Position numbers and translations under genes: made by a program. Positions 1 to 13,428 of a DNA stretch of 64,000 nt are shown one piece after another. How positions within the stretch are numbered: position 1 is the first letter of the stretch; every line of letters starts with the position of its first letter. Below the pieces are notes generated by a model that saw nothing but the letters and a program-made list of their open reading frames with translations, ran no database searches and had not been told where the DNA came from. Source of the DNA: Sipunculus nudus (lineage: Eukaryota; Annelida; Sipuncula; Golfingiida; Sipunculidae). The stretch spans positions 11,313,676 through 11,377,675 of the forward strand of contig CM049311.1 in assembly GCA_026874595.1 (NCBI GenBank), in the 5' to 3' direction.

Positions 1-234
1 CACATCTGAAACATCACCACCATTTAGTTAAGTAATCATTTCATTATAATCGTTTGTACAAGTTTAGTTTTCTTGTAAGCACATGTATCTGGTCACGTTT
101 AGGTATGAAGTAAAATTTCTGTATATTCTTCTATCTGTTTCGTGTTTTTGATTGTACGCTTTATGTCCAAGGGTCTGGATGTATTTACCGTTTCTTAGAT
201 AAACATGTATTAGCACGAGCCTCAGACTATCGTG

Positions 235-238
<4 letters not shown>

Positions 239-286
<48 letters not shown>

Positions 287-434
287 AAATGGCGATTGTT
301 GTGGCGGCATATGGAGATTAGTTCCGATCTTTGGTTTCGACTATTGTCATTAGCAGCGCAAAGAACACTTATGTAAGAACACAATAACATGCTCTATAAA
401 CAGTATCCAGCACTTTAGCTGGAATTGATATAAT

Positions 435-522
<88 letters not shown>

Positions 523-532
523 GTGTGTGTGA
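239..532 (+). repeat. (TA)n microsatellites
   Basis: TA tracts at 239-283 and 437-519, the second followed by (TG)n to 532. Frames crossing them are low-complexity artefacts. Confidence 0.95.
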
Positions 533-1824
533 CGGCGCTTGGACAATTTTGTTCATTAAACGTTAAAAATGTTTGAATACATGACTTTTGCTGTTTAGTG
601 TTCTTGCCGAGGCTCTGGATATATTGACACATAATAATAACAACATAATGCAAGCTATATTACCTAATGGAACATTATTGTTGAAATATTCTGAACACAA
701 TCAAAGCATACGGGCTATTAATGTCTCAAATTCCGCTGTGTTGAATTATTTTCAATCAATCCTTCCAATATGTTACATTTTACCAACCCATTTATCTAAT
801 ACACCGCCATTTGCATTTAAGAGGTATCTTGATTACGGAAAGGCAATGGCTTCAATGAAAAATCCGTTGGAAGCTTTCATGGATCGGCTTATTGTTTTCT
901 GTATATGTTACAGTCAATGTGGAAAATGAGTCAATTGGTAAATTGCCTGAAATTTTCAGTCAAATTACATATTGCCTGAATCAATCAGTGAAATGTGTGA
1001 AATATTTTTCTAAATATTACATTTACACTTCAATTCTACTAACAAGAGCTCTGACGATAAGGATGAACCAAAAACGACAAATCCTCTATTTACAATAACC
1101 CTTAATTCCTATGTTGCTTTTGCTAAACTGATAGGAATTGTTCAATGCGAACGTTTCACCCAAAATAATGGGTTAATATTAAAATAGAGCGTCTCTTCTG
1201 GGCTTTCAGTATTATACATATACCGTTTCGGTCCCTGGATTTAATGTTCCTAGCGGGAAATTGATTTTCTTGTATTAACGACGAATGAAAGTTAAATCAT
1301 AGGTTTTAAAAAACGAAAGGTACTCCCCTTTCATGCACACCTTATCGTACCCGGTATGAGGATCCGGATAAATACTTTGAAAAGTCGATGATGCAATTAT
1401 ATGTCTAATGGCTAATGGCCAAATTCTTACTATTATGGCCTATTATGGCGTTATTGAAACCTGATTCTTGCATTTGTAATGATAAAATTCATTATGGATT
1501 TGTTCTTACAAATATTATTCCATACCCTATCTCTCAGATGTTGTGATTCTATCAATGATTGGTGGTCGGTTTTTACATAATTTACATTCTAACGAGGCGG
1601 TCAGCTGTTAATTTGAGATCACCCATTGAATATATGAACAATGCATGATGTCAATAAAGAAAAAAAAAAGACTGGAAAAGCACTATTAGCAGATCAATTT
1701 GCCTGAGCTTCATGGCAATTTTAAATCATTTGGCCATTAACGAGGGGAGAATTTAACAAGCTTTGAATCTCATTGCTCAAACCAAGAAGGGTTCTTAATT
1801 AGAAAAAAAGTGAAAAGAAAGAAG

Positions 1825-2688
1825 ATGCTACGTAATAATTCCTCAATCTACACCAACGATTCCATTCTGGCGTTCTGTGAGTCTACATCTCATTTCCAGT
1901 TTATTTTTTCATTCATAGTGATCCCTATAATTTTTATAGGGAATATAGTGAACATAGTGGCAATAGCCAAGTTTTATTGGCTACGCACAAAGTCAAATGC
2001 CCTTATATGTGCATTGTCTTTCGCTGACATATGGGTAGGCTTGATCAGCCTAGTGTCTCTTTTATCTTGCAAGATAACATATAGACCACATGTGTGGCCT
2101 ATTCTTGATTCGACAAGAATGTGGATTAATAACGTTGCTTCAAGAGGACTTCTTATGATCGCGGTGGAACGCTATGTATATATCATACATCCCTTCAAAT
2201 ATCTACGTTTCATGACAAATACGATGATTGGAACAATGATTGCTTTTCCGTACGTTTATTCAGCAATTACATCTACCATGACAGAATTACTATACCATTA
2301 TTCAGTGATCGAAAATATATATATTATGACTTTAGAAAACATTTTATATTTCGCTGAGGGATTTATTCTTGCGGCACTATATGCAAAAATCCTCTGCGCT
2401 ATTTACTCGCACGCAAGGCGAATACGCGAAGTTAGCTTAGCGGAGGAAACCTCGAAAAAATCCGAATTGAAAGCAACCAAGATGCTTGGCCTGGCCTATT
2501 TCTTAATCTGGACTCCTTCAACAATATTGGAAAACATTGGCAATAACCAGAACTCAGACATTTTGAATATCCTGAGATCCTTGGCTTCTGATATGGTTCT
2601 CATAAACTCTTCTATTAACGTCTTCATTTACGCAGGCGGGAGTTCAGATTTCATGAGAGCATACAAGCGAATTTTCTATTTCAAATAG
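1825..2688 (+). CDS. Intact type-A rhodopsin-class 7TM receptor (orphan)
   Basis: Single-exon plasma-membrane receptor of 287 residues, expected to couple to G proteins; ligand unknown. I chose the ATG at 1825; the open frame extends 15 bases upstream only through a GTG. The N-terminus has sequons around N4-N5. TM1 contains G-N (N40, position 1.50) and TM2 S-F-A-D (D68, 2.50). TM3 ends in E-R-Y (115-117), TM6 has W-T-P (229-231) and TM7 ends N-V-F-I-Y (N265 to Y269), so the NPxxY proline is valine. There is no cysteine near 3.25 and no P5.50, and the second extracellular loop is short. These traits recall the melanocortin/EDG/cannabinoid group (family knowledge). It is the only unbroken type-A copy; the three others in the window are broken. 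A CCATTAAC block lies about 90 bases upstream. The class call is secure; the subfamily is inference. Confidence 0.88.
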   Translation: MLRNNSSIYTNDSILAFCESTSHFQFIFSFIVIPIIFIGNIVNIVAIAKFYWLRTKSNALICALSFADIWVGLISLVSLLSCKITYRPHVWPILDSTRMWINNVASRGLLMIAVERYVYIIHPFKYLRFMTNTMIGTMIAFPYVYSAITSTMTELLYHYSVIENIYIMTLENILYFAEGFILAALYAKILCAIYSHARRIREVSLAEETSKKSELKATKMLGLAYFLIWTPSTILENIGNNQNSDILNILRSLASDMVLINSSINVFIYAGGSSDFMRAYKRIFYFK

Positions 2689-5600
2689 AGAAGACAGTAG
2701 CCAATTAAACTATGGACCTCAACATTTATTCGGAGCTGAAGTAAGATAAAACACAAAACATGCTAAAGTCAATCTTTTTTTATTAGGTTATAATTCTAAC
2801 AATAGCGATAGTATTTTGACTTGTTAACAGTTGTTTGTGAATGCAAAGGGGATGACATCAAGTAATGGAAGACATTCCATAGAGATCGTGGATAAAATAA
2901 AGCCAACTTACTTATTTGTATCAGTAACCTTAAGAACTACCTAAAGTTTACCCTTGCACGTGGTACATTACAAACATTATCTACTTATTAAGAATGTGAC
3001 TACGATATCCATCTATGCTGAAATACAAAAATGTGCTTTCCTTGAACGATACGAAGTGGTAGTATTGTAATACATGTGAATGGTCTCATGATATATGAAT
3101 TTATGATTTATTGTGAGATATGGTATATCAATATATATCAGGTTATGAAGCTCGATGTATTATTGTATGAAAAATATAAATCACACCAGAGCTATTTTAT
3201 TCTTTTAAAATCAATCTTTACTAGAAATACCTATTTAACTCTATAACGGAATACTGACGACTGCCATACGAAACAGCACCAAGTGATTACCTGTAACTCT
3301 GGAATGGAACAAGCTTGAGTATAACAAGGCCTTCCTAAATAATTAGACTTAATGCAGGTGTAAATCTCTGAATGGGTATTTACAATAACCATTTCAGACA
3401 TTCTCACCTTAAAGACGTTATGTGGCACTTCCGTGTTCATCTGACTAACAAAGATAACCATTACTATGTAATTGGATAAACCAAGTGCAACAAAAGTTTG
3501 CATCTACGAGATTCCCGATATTACGCCCAGCGGCCAAAGTACTATGCATTATTGTGTAACATATAGGTTACAACAGGGTTAAAAATTTTCGGAGAGAGGG
3601 CGCTTGAATGGACCGAGCAAGGCTGCATTCATAACTAGCTCTGTTTTTCTGTTCAGTTTACCAGAGACACAAACATTTAATGTTTACAAGATTTTGCAAC
3701 AGACCAACTTAATTACTTACTACACTGAATATTTAGAGCCTCTGGGTAAAATAAATATAACAGACCAAAAATTTGTCAAATAATTTCACTGAATAGAGCT
3801 AGGTGCTTCTATTGAAGTTTGTGTGCACTGAACCACAGGAAGGCCTTCTGACCAGAGTTGTCATGTGAAAGTAATACCCGGTTATTACCTGTGTACTTTA
3901 CAAAATACTGAGTATTTCCAAAATAAATTCCAAACAAGGCTTTTTGATTCCATACAAGGTTGCAATGCATTTGCAAGTGTAATAGTGTAATACGTGCAGA
4001 TGATGTAGATGATGCCCAGAAAAAATTTAAAAAAAATTTGGTGGGTGTATGTAAAATCAAATGAAGCCAGGATAAAATTCTTGTCAGAAGGGTTATCGCT
4101 GAGAAGCAGATATATTCAATTATTGGACAGAAACCCATACAGTAGTTAAAAGGAAAAGGAATCCCCTACGTCAAAATCACCGTGGCTGATATACCACTCT
4201 CTTTTGATAAACAATGCATTGCAGAACACATGCAAAACAAAATACAAGCTTGAAAATTGCTCAGAGGTGAAATATAAGCATGAGAAAACAAAGGAAGGTC
4301 TTTTTATCAACTATAACAATGGAAACAGATTTCCATTTGTTAATGCTTCTATAAACAAGGCTTTGCCAAGAATTTGCCAGATTGGCAGAATCAAATGTAT
4401 ATAATCTTTCATGAAGACCAGTTCCATGATGAGACCTGTGCTGTTTGAAATAAAAAGTCCACCAGGTACCAAGCAGTGCGAGTGTTATATTATTGAAAAC
4501 GCAAACAGCTATAATTTCCTATGCCTTCCCATGAAATTTGAAAAATGTATAGACGGACATTCAAAAGTGCGGGGCATGCCTTCCAATACAGGTGTGCATG
4601 TGAGCATAGGCAGGATAGACTAGCAGAGGAAATCTTCAGTGTTAACATGCAGTTATTACTAGAGATTTAGGAAAAGATTTACATTCAGGAGGAACTGTGA
4701 GCAGGAATGAAATAAATATCATATATCACATTCTGATTCAAAAAGCCGAACAAATACCAGAATATAAAGATATTAAAAGATATATATATATATATTCATT
4801 GTTATATGGAATGATACTTTGACTATGGAAGGCATTATTGATTTATTGAAAAATTATGAGAAATCAAGTGAATACTTTCTATACTGTTGTATCCTGATGA
4901 AACCATATCTCTCTATTTGTGGGAGATTTAAATGGAAATGTAGAAGATAGAAATTACTGATTAAACTTTTGAAACCATGGACGTTCTTAAGTTCCCCGAG
5001 TGTAAACGCATGACTCACATGGCCGACTTTAAAAATCTAAACTTTGTGTAAAATATTAGCCAAGTGACAGATCCCCTTCAATAAAGTTACTTAATAAAGT
5101 GGCAAATGTATATCAGATGAAGAATGTGTAGACATGTATTCACAGATGTGACAATAGCTAAGGCATTCTTGTTTGAGATACAGGGTCTATATGAACCAAG
5201 CTTTGCCAGATTTACAGCTTGTCTAATCCACGAGCCATCCTACAAGAAAAAAAAGATGAAAATTATTATATTAAACAATTGTATAAAAATTAATTAAAAT
5301 TATATTTTAAAAAATTACTACAGAAATTATATTGCTGTACTTTAATTTGATTGACATATTATCTTATATATGGGTTAGTTTTTTTTATAAATTTAAAGGC
5401 TTATTTGTATGGATGAGATAAACTGCAACAAGCTTAATGCAATATCGGTGACAGTGACAGTTGACTTGTTAACGGGGCGGTTTATTCACTGATTATCGCT
5501 CATGTAACGACTGAAAGAATGACGTATATACGTGTACCTACAGTCTACTGACATGTCATATCATCTTTTCCCTATAAAACGGGACGATAGTGCAATAAAA

Positions 5601-7465
5601 TTGTCACTGTCACAGGATTTGGCAAAATTAACGTGTTTAATATGATATATGACGTGGTGTCCGTTTTGGATAGCGAGGGCGCTTCAAGTATTACCAGAGA
5701 CGGTATCAGCCGTCTCATCTATTCTATGTCTTCCATATACTTTGACAAACATATAAAATCTTACATGATGTTTTACACATTGACACCATTATTTATATGC
5801 ATTTTCAATAAATCGTTTGCTTGGTCAAAATCGATTTTTGGGAACAGCCCTCAACACATTGGATATGGCGGCGCCCATGTACCTCGTGATTGTCCATTAA
5901 TTCCCTGAATCGTTCGGACTAAGTTTCCGACATTTAATCGGCGACGATCTTTTACCTAGCCAATGTTCTTATTAACCCAAGGAATGACTGACGATTCAAA
6001 ATACGTCGATTCACGATGGAGAAGCCAGGGATGGTCAAATCTGTCCACGCACGAACAGTGATCCCCTCCAGCGAAATCGGATAAACCTAATTATGGTCCT
6101 GATCAAATGCATCCTCATATTATACCATAAAAGTGTCCAGAAAATATAATCAGGTCTTTTCCTTAATGGCCGTTTGCCCTTGCTGTCGTATTTATCAACG
6201 CATTCGTCAACGGTCGATCAACTATTACATAACTCATGGCAGATTGTTGAAATATTATGGCTGTAGAAAACCTTGACTCCTCAGAAAGCCTAAGAAGTAA
6301 CACATGATTTCAGGTATTTTGTACCCAAAGACATGGGCATTGTATAGATTAAAAATAGCAAACTTAATCAAAATAAAGCATGATGATCGGATACATGGAA
6401 AACAGTAAGAAAACGCAAAGAAAACAAAACTGGATTCAAATGAATAAAAAAAAATAACTTAAAGTACCTCTTTTAACATGGTAGCCAACACCGTGTTAGG
6501 TTAGGAATAGGACTTTGGTCGGCAGGACCGTCAGCAGAAGATTGTAAAAATATAAATAATTAATAGCATTTATATATTATTTTCACAAAGATTTAAACTA
6601 CTGTCACATGCAATTCGTTGTACATCCAAAAATCTTCTCCGAAATTACTCCTATTTGGTACATTTTTGTTCATTAGACAGAAACTAACTATGAACGATAT
6701 AATTTAAAATATCTGATATTGCTGTTGACCAAATATCCTCCGCTTCCATTTATTGTCTGCCATTTACGTATAATCGAGTTTAATCAATAGCGTTTGATCT
6801 GTTAAAAATTTAAGGAAATAAAGAAAGCATATTTCCCTTTTTATTTTCACGCGATGAAAATATAATTTTGCGAAAGAAATACGAGCATTTCGAATAATTT
6901 ACTAAACAAATAATGCAGTCTTTGAAATTTTCTATTCTATAAGATAATTAATTTTGAATGAATATATCCAAAGTTTGCAAATCATTTGAATAATCGATAT
7001 ATAGAGACGTCCATTGCTTGGTTAAATTCAGACTTTAGTTAGTTAACTGTTAGTACCCATATTTTAAGGAAACAATGTCCTTAACTGTGAACATAATCAT
7101 AATATTTTAGTTTATCCAAGCCTTTTCGACCAGTTATAATTGCCAACTTTAAAAAGTGCACATATGACAACGAGAGTAAAGGCTTTTAGGAACTTTACCC
7201 AAAACGGATAATATGAAATTAAGACGTCCGTTTCCATTCCCCATTATAATTCCAGTAACCTGAAGCTTTATTGATTTTTTAATGGATGGTACATAGCTCA
7301 TTTGCTGCACTGACCTTAGTAGTCTTAGATTGGTGGCAAAAATAAAAACTGCAGCTGTACATATTGACTGTGCGGTACCGTCTAGTTCATTCATCAGAAT
7401 TCATATATACGTGACCTGATGCACTGACGTGATAGCCAAGAAGGTTTCAGATTCATCTAAAAGCT
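2689..7465. other. Intergenic, no gene recognised
   Basis: AT-rich DNA with short unsupported open frames only; besides the 5448-5613 inverted repeat I see nothing definite. Confidence 0.6.
5448..5613. repeat. Short inverted repeat flanking a TATA-like site
   Basis: GTGACAGTGACA (5448-5459) and TGTCACTGTCAC (5602-5613) are exact inverted copies. TATAAAAC lies at about 5573. A 91-codon frame follows at 5633, opening on a non-ATG codon, with no recognisable product. Confidence 0.4.
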
Positions 7466-8368
7466 ATGGAGTAACATTGGACGGAAAATGAGACTGTCTC
7501 GTCTTTGTCGCTCCCCTTGACCTAGGGAATAGCATTGTTTGATAATATTTTGCGAGGAATCCTGATACTGTGTATTCTCTTCGGAAACCTATTGACAGTT
7601 ACAGCAATATGGAAATTTGAGTGGCTGCAAAAATATAGAAATTATCTAATCGTCGGCCTCTGCAGTTCACATTTGTACATTGGTATAATGTTGACACTTG
7701 AATATGCAATGGACATTTCCGAACTTTATACAATTATAGCTACCTCACTACTTGTATTGGGGTACGACGCTTCTGTTAAGTTCATCCTGATTATTGCCGT
7801 TGAACGATACATCTGTATTATGTTTCCCTTTAAATACGCCATATGGGTATCCTGAAAGACTGTTGTTGGATTTTTATTTCTTTGGTTAACTTCAATAGGT
7901 GTAAATCTTACAAATTTGGTGGCATATTTATGTGGTGGCATTCCGTATGAAACCTACCAGAAAGTGTTTGCCTATGTATTGATATCGTACGCAGTCCAAG
8001 GCGTCCTTTTGTTTGTACTTTATGCGCGTATATTGGTGGCTGTATATAAACAGGCGAAACTGATAAAACAGAATATGACGAGAGTCAATAAACCAACCGG
8101 GTATCAGACTGAAATGAGAGCAACAAAAATGTTGGGCATGGTAGTTTTTCTATATTTTCTGACATGGACCCCAGCAGCTTTGTTCCAATATTATATCGAT
8201 ATTCGGTATGTATCGGCCTTTCTGCAGGCTGTAAGCGTCGTGTTAATGAATTTGGGAAAATGTAATTCTGCTGTAAATGCTTTGATTTATGCATGGGAGA
8301 ACTCTGCATTCAGGATAGCCTTCAGGATTATGCTTTGCTGTAAAGGATCAGTAGCTCCGGAAACCTAG
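7466..8368 (+). pseudogene. Type-B 7TM receptor with three in-frame nonsense codons
   Basis: Full-length copy closely related to the intact minus-strand receptor at 34613-35512. From the ATG at 7466 one frame runs to the TAG at 8366-8368 without any indel. It is interrupted by TAA at 7472 (codon 3), TAG at 7523 (codon 20, where the intact paralogue has Q18) and TGA at 7853 (codon 130, just after TM3). Everything else is preserved: F-G-N in TM1, E-R-Y then I-C-I-M-F-P-F-K-Y after TM3, W-T-P in TM6, N-A-L-I-Y in TM7 and a C-C pair in the tail. Three substitutions and no frameshift suggest recent loss. Translation beyond the third stop could begin only at internal codons. Confidence 0.85.
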
Positions 8369-9696
8369 AGTGTCAGAAAAGGTGAATTTCAAATATATCA
8401 AAATGACTCAAGAGGTTCCCCTGGATTAGTCATGTGACCAGTGGTAATATTTACCAGAATAAACGCGAAGCTGACTGGTTCCCTTCAATCTTTCCTTCGA
8501 AATATTTTTTATATAAAATGACTCCTTGTTCACCGTTTGGTACCGTTTAATGTTCATTATATCGTTTAAGAGAAAATATCAAGAACTATCGATATGCATT
8601 AACATCGGCACGAGGACACCAAGAACTGTCCATTTTAGACGTAAAATGGGTTCACCTCCCGTAAAGATTGAGACACAAAGGCAAACAGGAAAATTTGGAA
8701 ATGCTGAAAGATGAAATTGAAAAACTGAGACATTTAATTATCGCTGGCCCATGACCAAGACCTCATTCACAAAATAAAAAAGTGAATTTTCTTCACTCCT
8801 GGAATGTTTGCTATGTCTTATCACTTGTGAACCGTATAATAAGAAGATTCAAATACATAATTTATTACTCTATCAGATTAAATGTGATAATAACCTGAGC
8901 ATTTATTTCAAACGACCTTTTGATTGCAACAAATTGAGTACTGCGAATCTTTGTGGGAGGGAAACATGAAACCGCATATCGTCACTCCATTCTACATATA
9001 ACTAAACGAAAACAGCTGCCATTATTGGAAATGTGAAATTAATGGTACTCTAATGTAAGGTCCTTGCCCTGTAGCATCATTTTAGATAAACGGCTAGATT
9101 GGGTTGCCCCTCTTTTCTAATTGTATGTAGAACACGATATGGTGCCGAAGCTATGGTAGAAGGGTATAGAAAACCTATGCAGTATGTTGCTTATACGAAA
9201 AACAGATATCCGTCATCCAATCTCAATTGGATGACATTTATACATGCTTTGCAGTGATTACCAATAATTCCGCTAATATTATATTGCGTGTGACTAAATA
9301 TTGCAGTACATTAACATGTGAAAGGATATTTAATTTTAATCATTTTAAACCGTAGCAAAATCGCATGCAGTAAAAAGGGATGGCGTTTAGGATACAGGTT
9401 TGTGGGTTCGTTTCCCTTTCCAGCGTCGTCAGTATACGGTTGCCCATCCTCGCCATGGAGTAAATGGGGTGAATGTAAGACAAATAACCTCTTTCGTCTA
9501 TTAGGATTATTTTGGGTGTGACCTCACCAGGGGACCGAAAATGAAACATTTGGTAACATTAGTATGATCTCAAACCACGATTTGATTCCTACCAATACGT
9601 AAAAGGTCAGCTGAAATCTTGACTAATAATGACCCTGAAAAGCGATGCGGGAACCTTTGCTAATGCCCAACGACATTTATATATATGGAAGAATAG
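8369..9696. other. Intergenic, no gene recognised
   Basis: No coding signal. At about 9370-9430 a GGTTTGTGGGTTCG box-B-like string may mark an old tRNA-derived element. Confidence 0.5.
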
Positions 9697-10570
9697 CGAT
9701 TTTCAAGAGCGTTTATAGGAGCATTATTCAGTGCCAATAGAATGCAGGGCGTCATCGAAAGCATATTTTACATTCGTACTACTTTTTGTAATTTCAATAT
9801 GAACATTTCAATGTTTTGAACATATCAATTTTATGAAAAATTCGTCTCCTTTCAATGTTTTGAACATATCAATTTTATGAAAAAGCTCGTCTCCTAACAA
9901 TTACAAAATGGGTTTCCTTTTTGTTAGAAGCCTCATAAATTTAGAAGAATAGAAATAAGAAATAATATGAGGCCTCTGGAACTTCTACATACGTAATCGT
10001 GGCATCTAACATATTGTTTGTTCAGATATACATATCGATAATTGTTGAAACAATAAAATCTCAACTAGTATGTTTCGCAAGATTTCAGCGTAAAAAGACA
10101 CGAGAGCTACGAGTCTGTGAGATACGACCGTGAGACAGAGACAAGATAGGTCATGTGAATCGAATTTATATTTATGAAAAAAAAACTGATTTTTAAAAAC
10201 GTTTATATGAGCCTCATTTAGTGTCAATATAAACTAGTGCATCAACTAAAACATATTTACATGAGAACTACATTTTGTAATTTCGATGTGAACATTTCAA
10301 TGTTTTGTAAATATAAATTTTATGAAAATATTCGTCTCCTTATAATTACGACAAGAGTTTCCTTTTTATTAGAAGCCTCATGTATTTAGAGGAATAGAAA
10401 TAAAAAATAATATGAGACTTCTGGGCCCACTTTTACATACGTAAACAAGGTATTAAAATATTGTTTGTTCAGATGTACATACAGATAACTGGTAAGACCA
10501 TAACATCTCCACTGGTATGTTCCGCATGATTTTCACGTTAAAAGCGCGAGATCGACGAGTCCGTAGATAG
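9697..10570 (+). repeat. Diverged tandem duplication (~430 and ~385 bp)
   Basis: Copy one about 9697-10128 and copy two about 10186-10570 share ordered blocks such as GAACATTTCAATGTTTTG, TTAGAAGCCTCAT, ACATACGTAA and ATTGTTTGTTCAGAT. Within copy one a 44-bp unit (9806-9893) is itself repeated twice. Confidence 0.75.
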
Positions 10571-11022
10571 CAATAATTAATGCTCATTATGGGAAATATC
10601 TCCTACATCAAATCCCTTCCTTTAATTTTCCTTCGGCTTTTATGAGTATTATTAAACTGATAGCATTCCCTTGAAAGATTGAAGAGGTTAAAAGCTCGCG
10701 CAAAATATAATTTTAAGTTTTAATACATATGGCCTGGGGCGTGGTCACCGTTCTTTGGCACATTTTTCAAATGTACCCATGCCAGTGTAAATATGCTTGC
10801 ACTTATATTTTTCATAACTGATTTCAATTGATGGTTATATTTACTCTTTATCTAGTTTATACTTCAGTCGTATGGTCAGTTGCTAATTAGAGAAGGATAA
10901 GTAGCTACTGGAAACCTGCCTTGAGCATGACGTTGTATGCGATAAAAAGGGAACTCACCTCTAAATGTAAAAGGAAAGGTTTTATTCAGAGGAATCACTC
11001 ATGAGAACTCCGAAAAGAACGA

Positions 11023-11767
11023 TATGCTACGCATAATTTCCTCAGTCTATTATAAAACACCAGCTCTTCATTTCTGTGAGCCTCCATAAGATTTACAGTT
11101 GATTTTTCTTTTTGGTTATCCCTATTATTTCAATAGGAATTATCATAAAAATTGCTGCTAATTGGAAGTTATATTGGCTACGTAAAGAGTCAATTGTCCT
11201 TATCTGTGCCTTGTCTGTAGCTGATATTTGTGTAGGATTAATCGGTGTAGTGTCTACCATATACTGCAAAGTAACATTTTGCAGATATGAATCTATCATA
11301 CGTCTATCGAAATATGTAGGTGGCGTGACAACTCCGACAATTGGATTAATGATTGTTTTCCCGCATGTTTATTCAACAGTTTTGTCAACAATGAATCAGT
11401 TACGGTTTTATTATTGGGTAATATGTGAGATATGTTGAGATTCTGATTATAGAAGCCATTTTATATTACACTGAGGGTATTGTTCTATCTGTATTACTTT
11501 TAAATATTTTGTGCGCTGCCCACTCCCGGGTAAGGAGAATACGTCAAGTGACCTTTGCGCAGCAAAACGGAGCGTTACTGTATGTTACTAAGATTCTTGT
11601 CCTATTTCTCCTTTTACTATATTACAGCATATAACAAATTATCAAGACTGAAATATCCTGAAGATTCTGAAAATGTTGGCAATAATTCTGATAAACCGTC
11701 ACCTGATGTTTTCATTTATGCCGGAGTAAGTTCATATTTTAGGAGAGAGTACAGGCGTTTTTTCTAA
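11023..11767 (+). pseudogene. Type-A 7TM receptor pseudogene lacking TM3
   Basis: Decayed copy of the type-A receptor. It begins with M-L-R at 11023 like the intact gene, hits a TAA where paralogues have Y in C-E-P-L-Y-D, then loses two bases before V-I-P in TM1. TM1-TM2 can be read from 11115 (S-V-A-D-I-C-V-G). About 30-40 residues covering TM3 and the E-R-Y motif are missing, with the reading resuming in I-G-L-M-I-V-F-P of TM4. A further frame change near 11425 leads into the TM5 region (Y-Y-T-E-G), and another follows before the TM7 tail (D-V-F-I-Y-A-G at about 11705). It cannot encode a receptor. Confidence 0.82.
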
Positions 11768-12632
11768 GATTAAAAGAAGTTTTATAATAAACCTCTGCCC
11801 GAAGAACTCGAAGGAAAAGATTGAGACATAGAATAAAAGATTCTCTTGAATGTAGATCATAAACACTTAACGTTACTGTTATTAGGTAAATATTATATTG
11901 ACTCATCGAGAAATGTATTACGTTTACTTACATGACAAGTTAAAGACATTAATTTCCATTTTCAGGTACATTAATTTTTTTTGAATTGACACTATTTTCG
12001 CTTAGTTAGGTAAACAGTTTTCACCGTATATCAATATCGCCAATCGTATTTATATGCATGTAGTTAGAACAATTGACTTAATAGCTGACATATGACCATG
12101 GCCGCTAAGAAAAAAAAGGGATTATCTTTAAATATATCAACGATTCCAGCGTGGGGATATTATGTATAACAGGACATTTTCGCGTGCATGTGCTTTTCGC
12201 ATATTACGCAAAGAAGTCTCGATTCGGGAAATTTTGCAAGCTTAAATTTAATGCAAAGCTTGTTTCTGATATTGGGACTGTGATTTTTCGGAATCTTTTT
12301 GAAATTATTCACTGACATTGGTGTGTAATTATTTTATTATAATAACACATCGTGACTCATTACTAGTATCATGTTAATGTTAAAAAGGATTTCCTTTAAA
12401 ATGTAAGCACTGTTACTACGAAAGATTAATACAGTTTTTATTTGCTTTGTTAAGAGGAAAAAATACAAAATAACTACGACATAACTGGTCTATTTAAGCA
12501 GCAAACATTTGGTATTTATAGATGGAGTTATTTATTATAGTGATCGAATACTCATATAGGCAAAGTTTTGCTCTTAGTAGAAATGGCAGACCGTTAACTT
12601 TCTTAGCATGCGCACTGTTATTACACAAATAA

Positions 12633-13428
12633 GACAGAACAGAACAACAATACGGGTATGATATTTAATCTGCACTGATTACAAATTATGCAATTGCGCT
12701 AGAACAATCAAAAAGCAGAAGTTAACTACTTGAAACACCGTCGGCTGAATATCAATCTATTCATCAGTTTTATTAATATTATTTTTAAGACATAGATCTC
12801 TGTTACGGTGTACAAAGGTTTATTCATAAGGATACTTCCGATTCCGACACTCGACGCGACGCAATTCAGGTAGAACTGCTTAATGAAATATGAAAGTCTC
12901 AGAATGAGGGAATCAGCAAGCGTTGCTTTAATTTAGCTGTACGCTTTACAATCCAATTTGTTTCGCTGTCCTTTTCCCTTAAGGTCCGTCGGTGGAACCA
13001 CTATCTCTACATAGTTCGGCAGTTCCGCATGAATGAGTGTGACAGAACAGAACAACAATACGGGTATGATATTTAATCTGCACTTATTACAAATTATGCA
13101 ATTGCGCTAGAACAATCAAAAAGCAGAAGTTAACTACTTGAAACACCGTCGGCTGAATATCAATCTATTCATCAGTTTTATTAATATTATTTTTAAGACA
13201 TAGATCTCTGTTACGGTGTACAAAGGTTTATTCATAAATAAACGCGACGCAATTCAGGTAGAACTGCTTAATGAAATATGAAAGTCTCAGAATGAGGGAA
13301 TCAGCAAGCTTTGCTTTAATTTAGCTGTACGCTTTACAATCCAATTTGTTTCGCTGTCCTTTTCCCTTAAGGTCCGTCGGTGGAACTACTATCTCTACAT
13401 AGTTCGGCAGTTCCGCATGAATGAGTGT
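12633..13428 (+). repeat. Tandem duplication (408/388 bp) including Gypsy tail
   Basis: Two nearly identical direct copies, 12633-13040 and 13041-13428, begin GACAGAACAGAACAAC and end ATGAATGAGTGT. The second lacks about 20 bases after TTCATAA. Both carry the minus-strand L-P-N-Y-V-E-I-V-V-P-P coding scrap, so the duplication occurred after the retroelement was truncated. Confidence 0.85.

Noticed and set aside
64-653. Open frames rich in I-Y-I-Y
   Set aside because: They are translations of (TA)n tracts. The same applies near 38715, 39561, 40081-40433, 49540-49851, 50818-51131 and 59139-59711 beyond the parts described.
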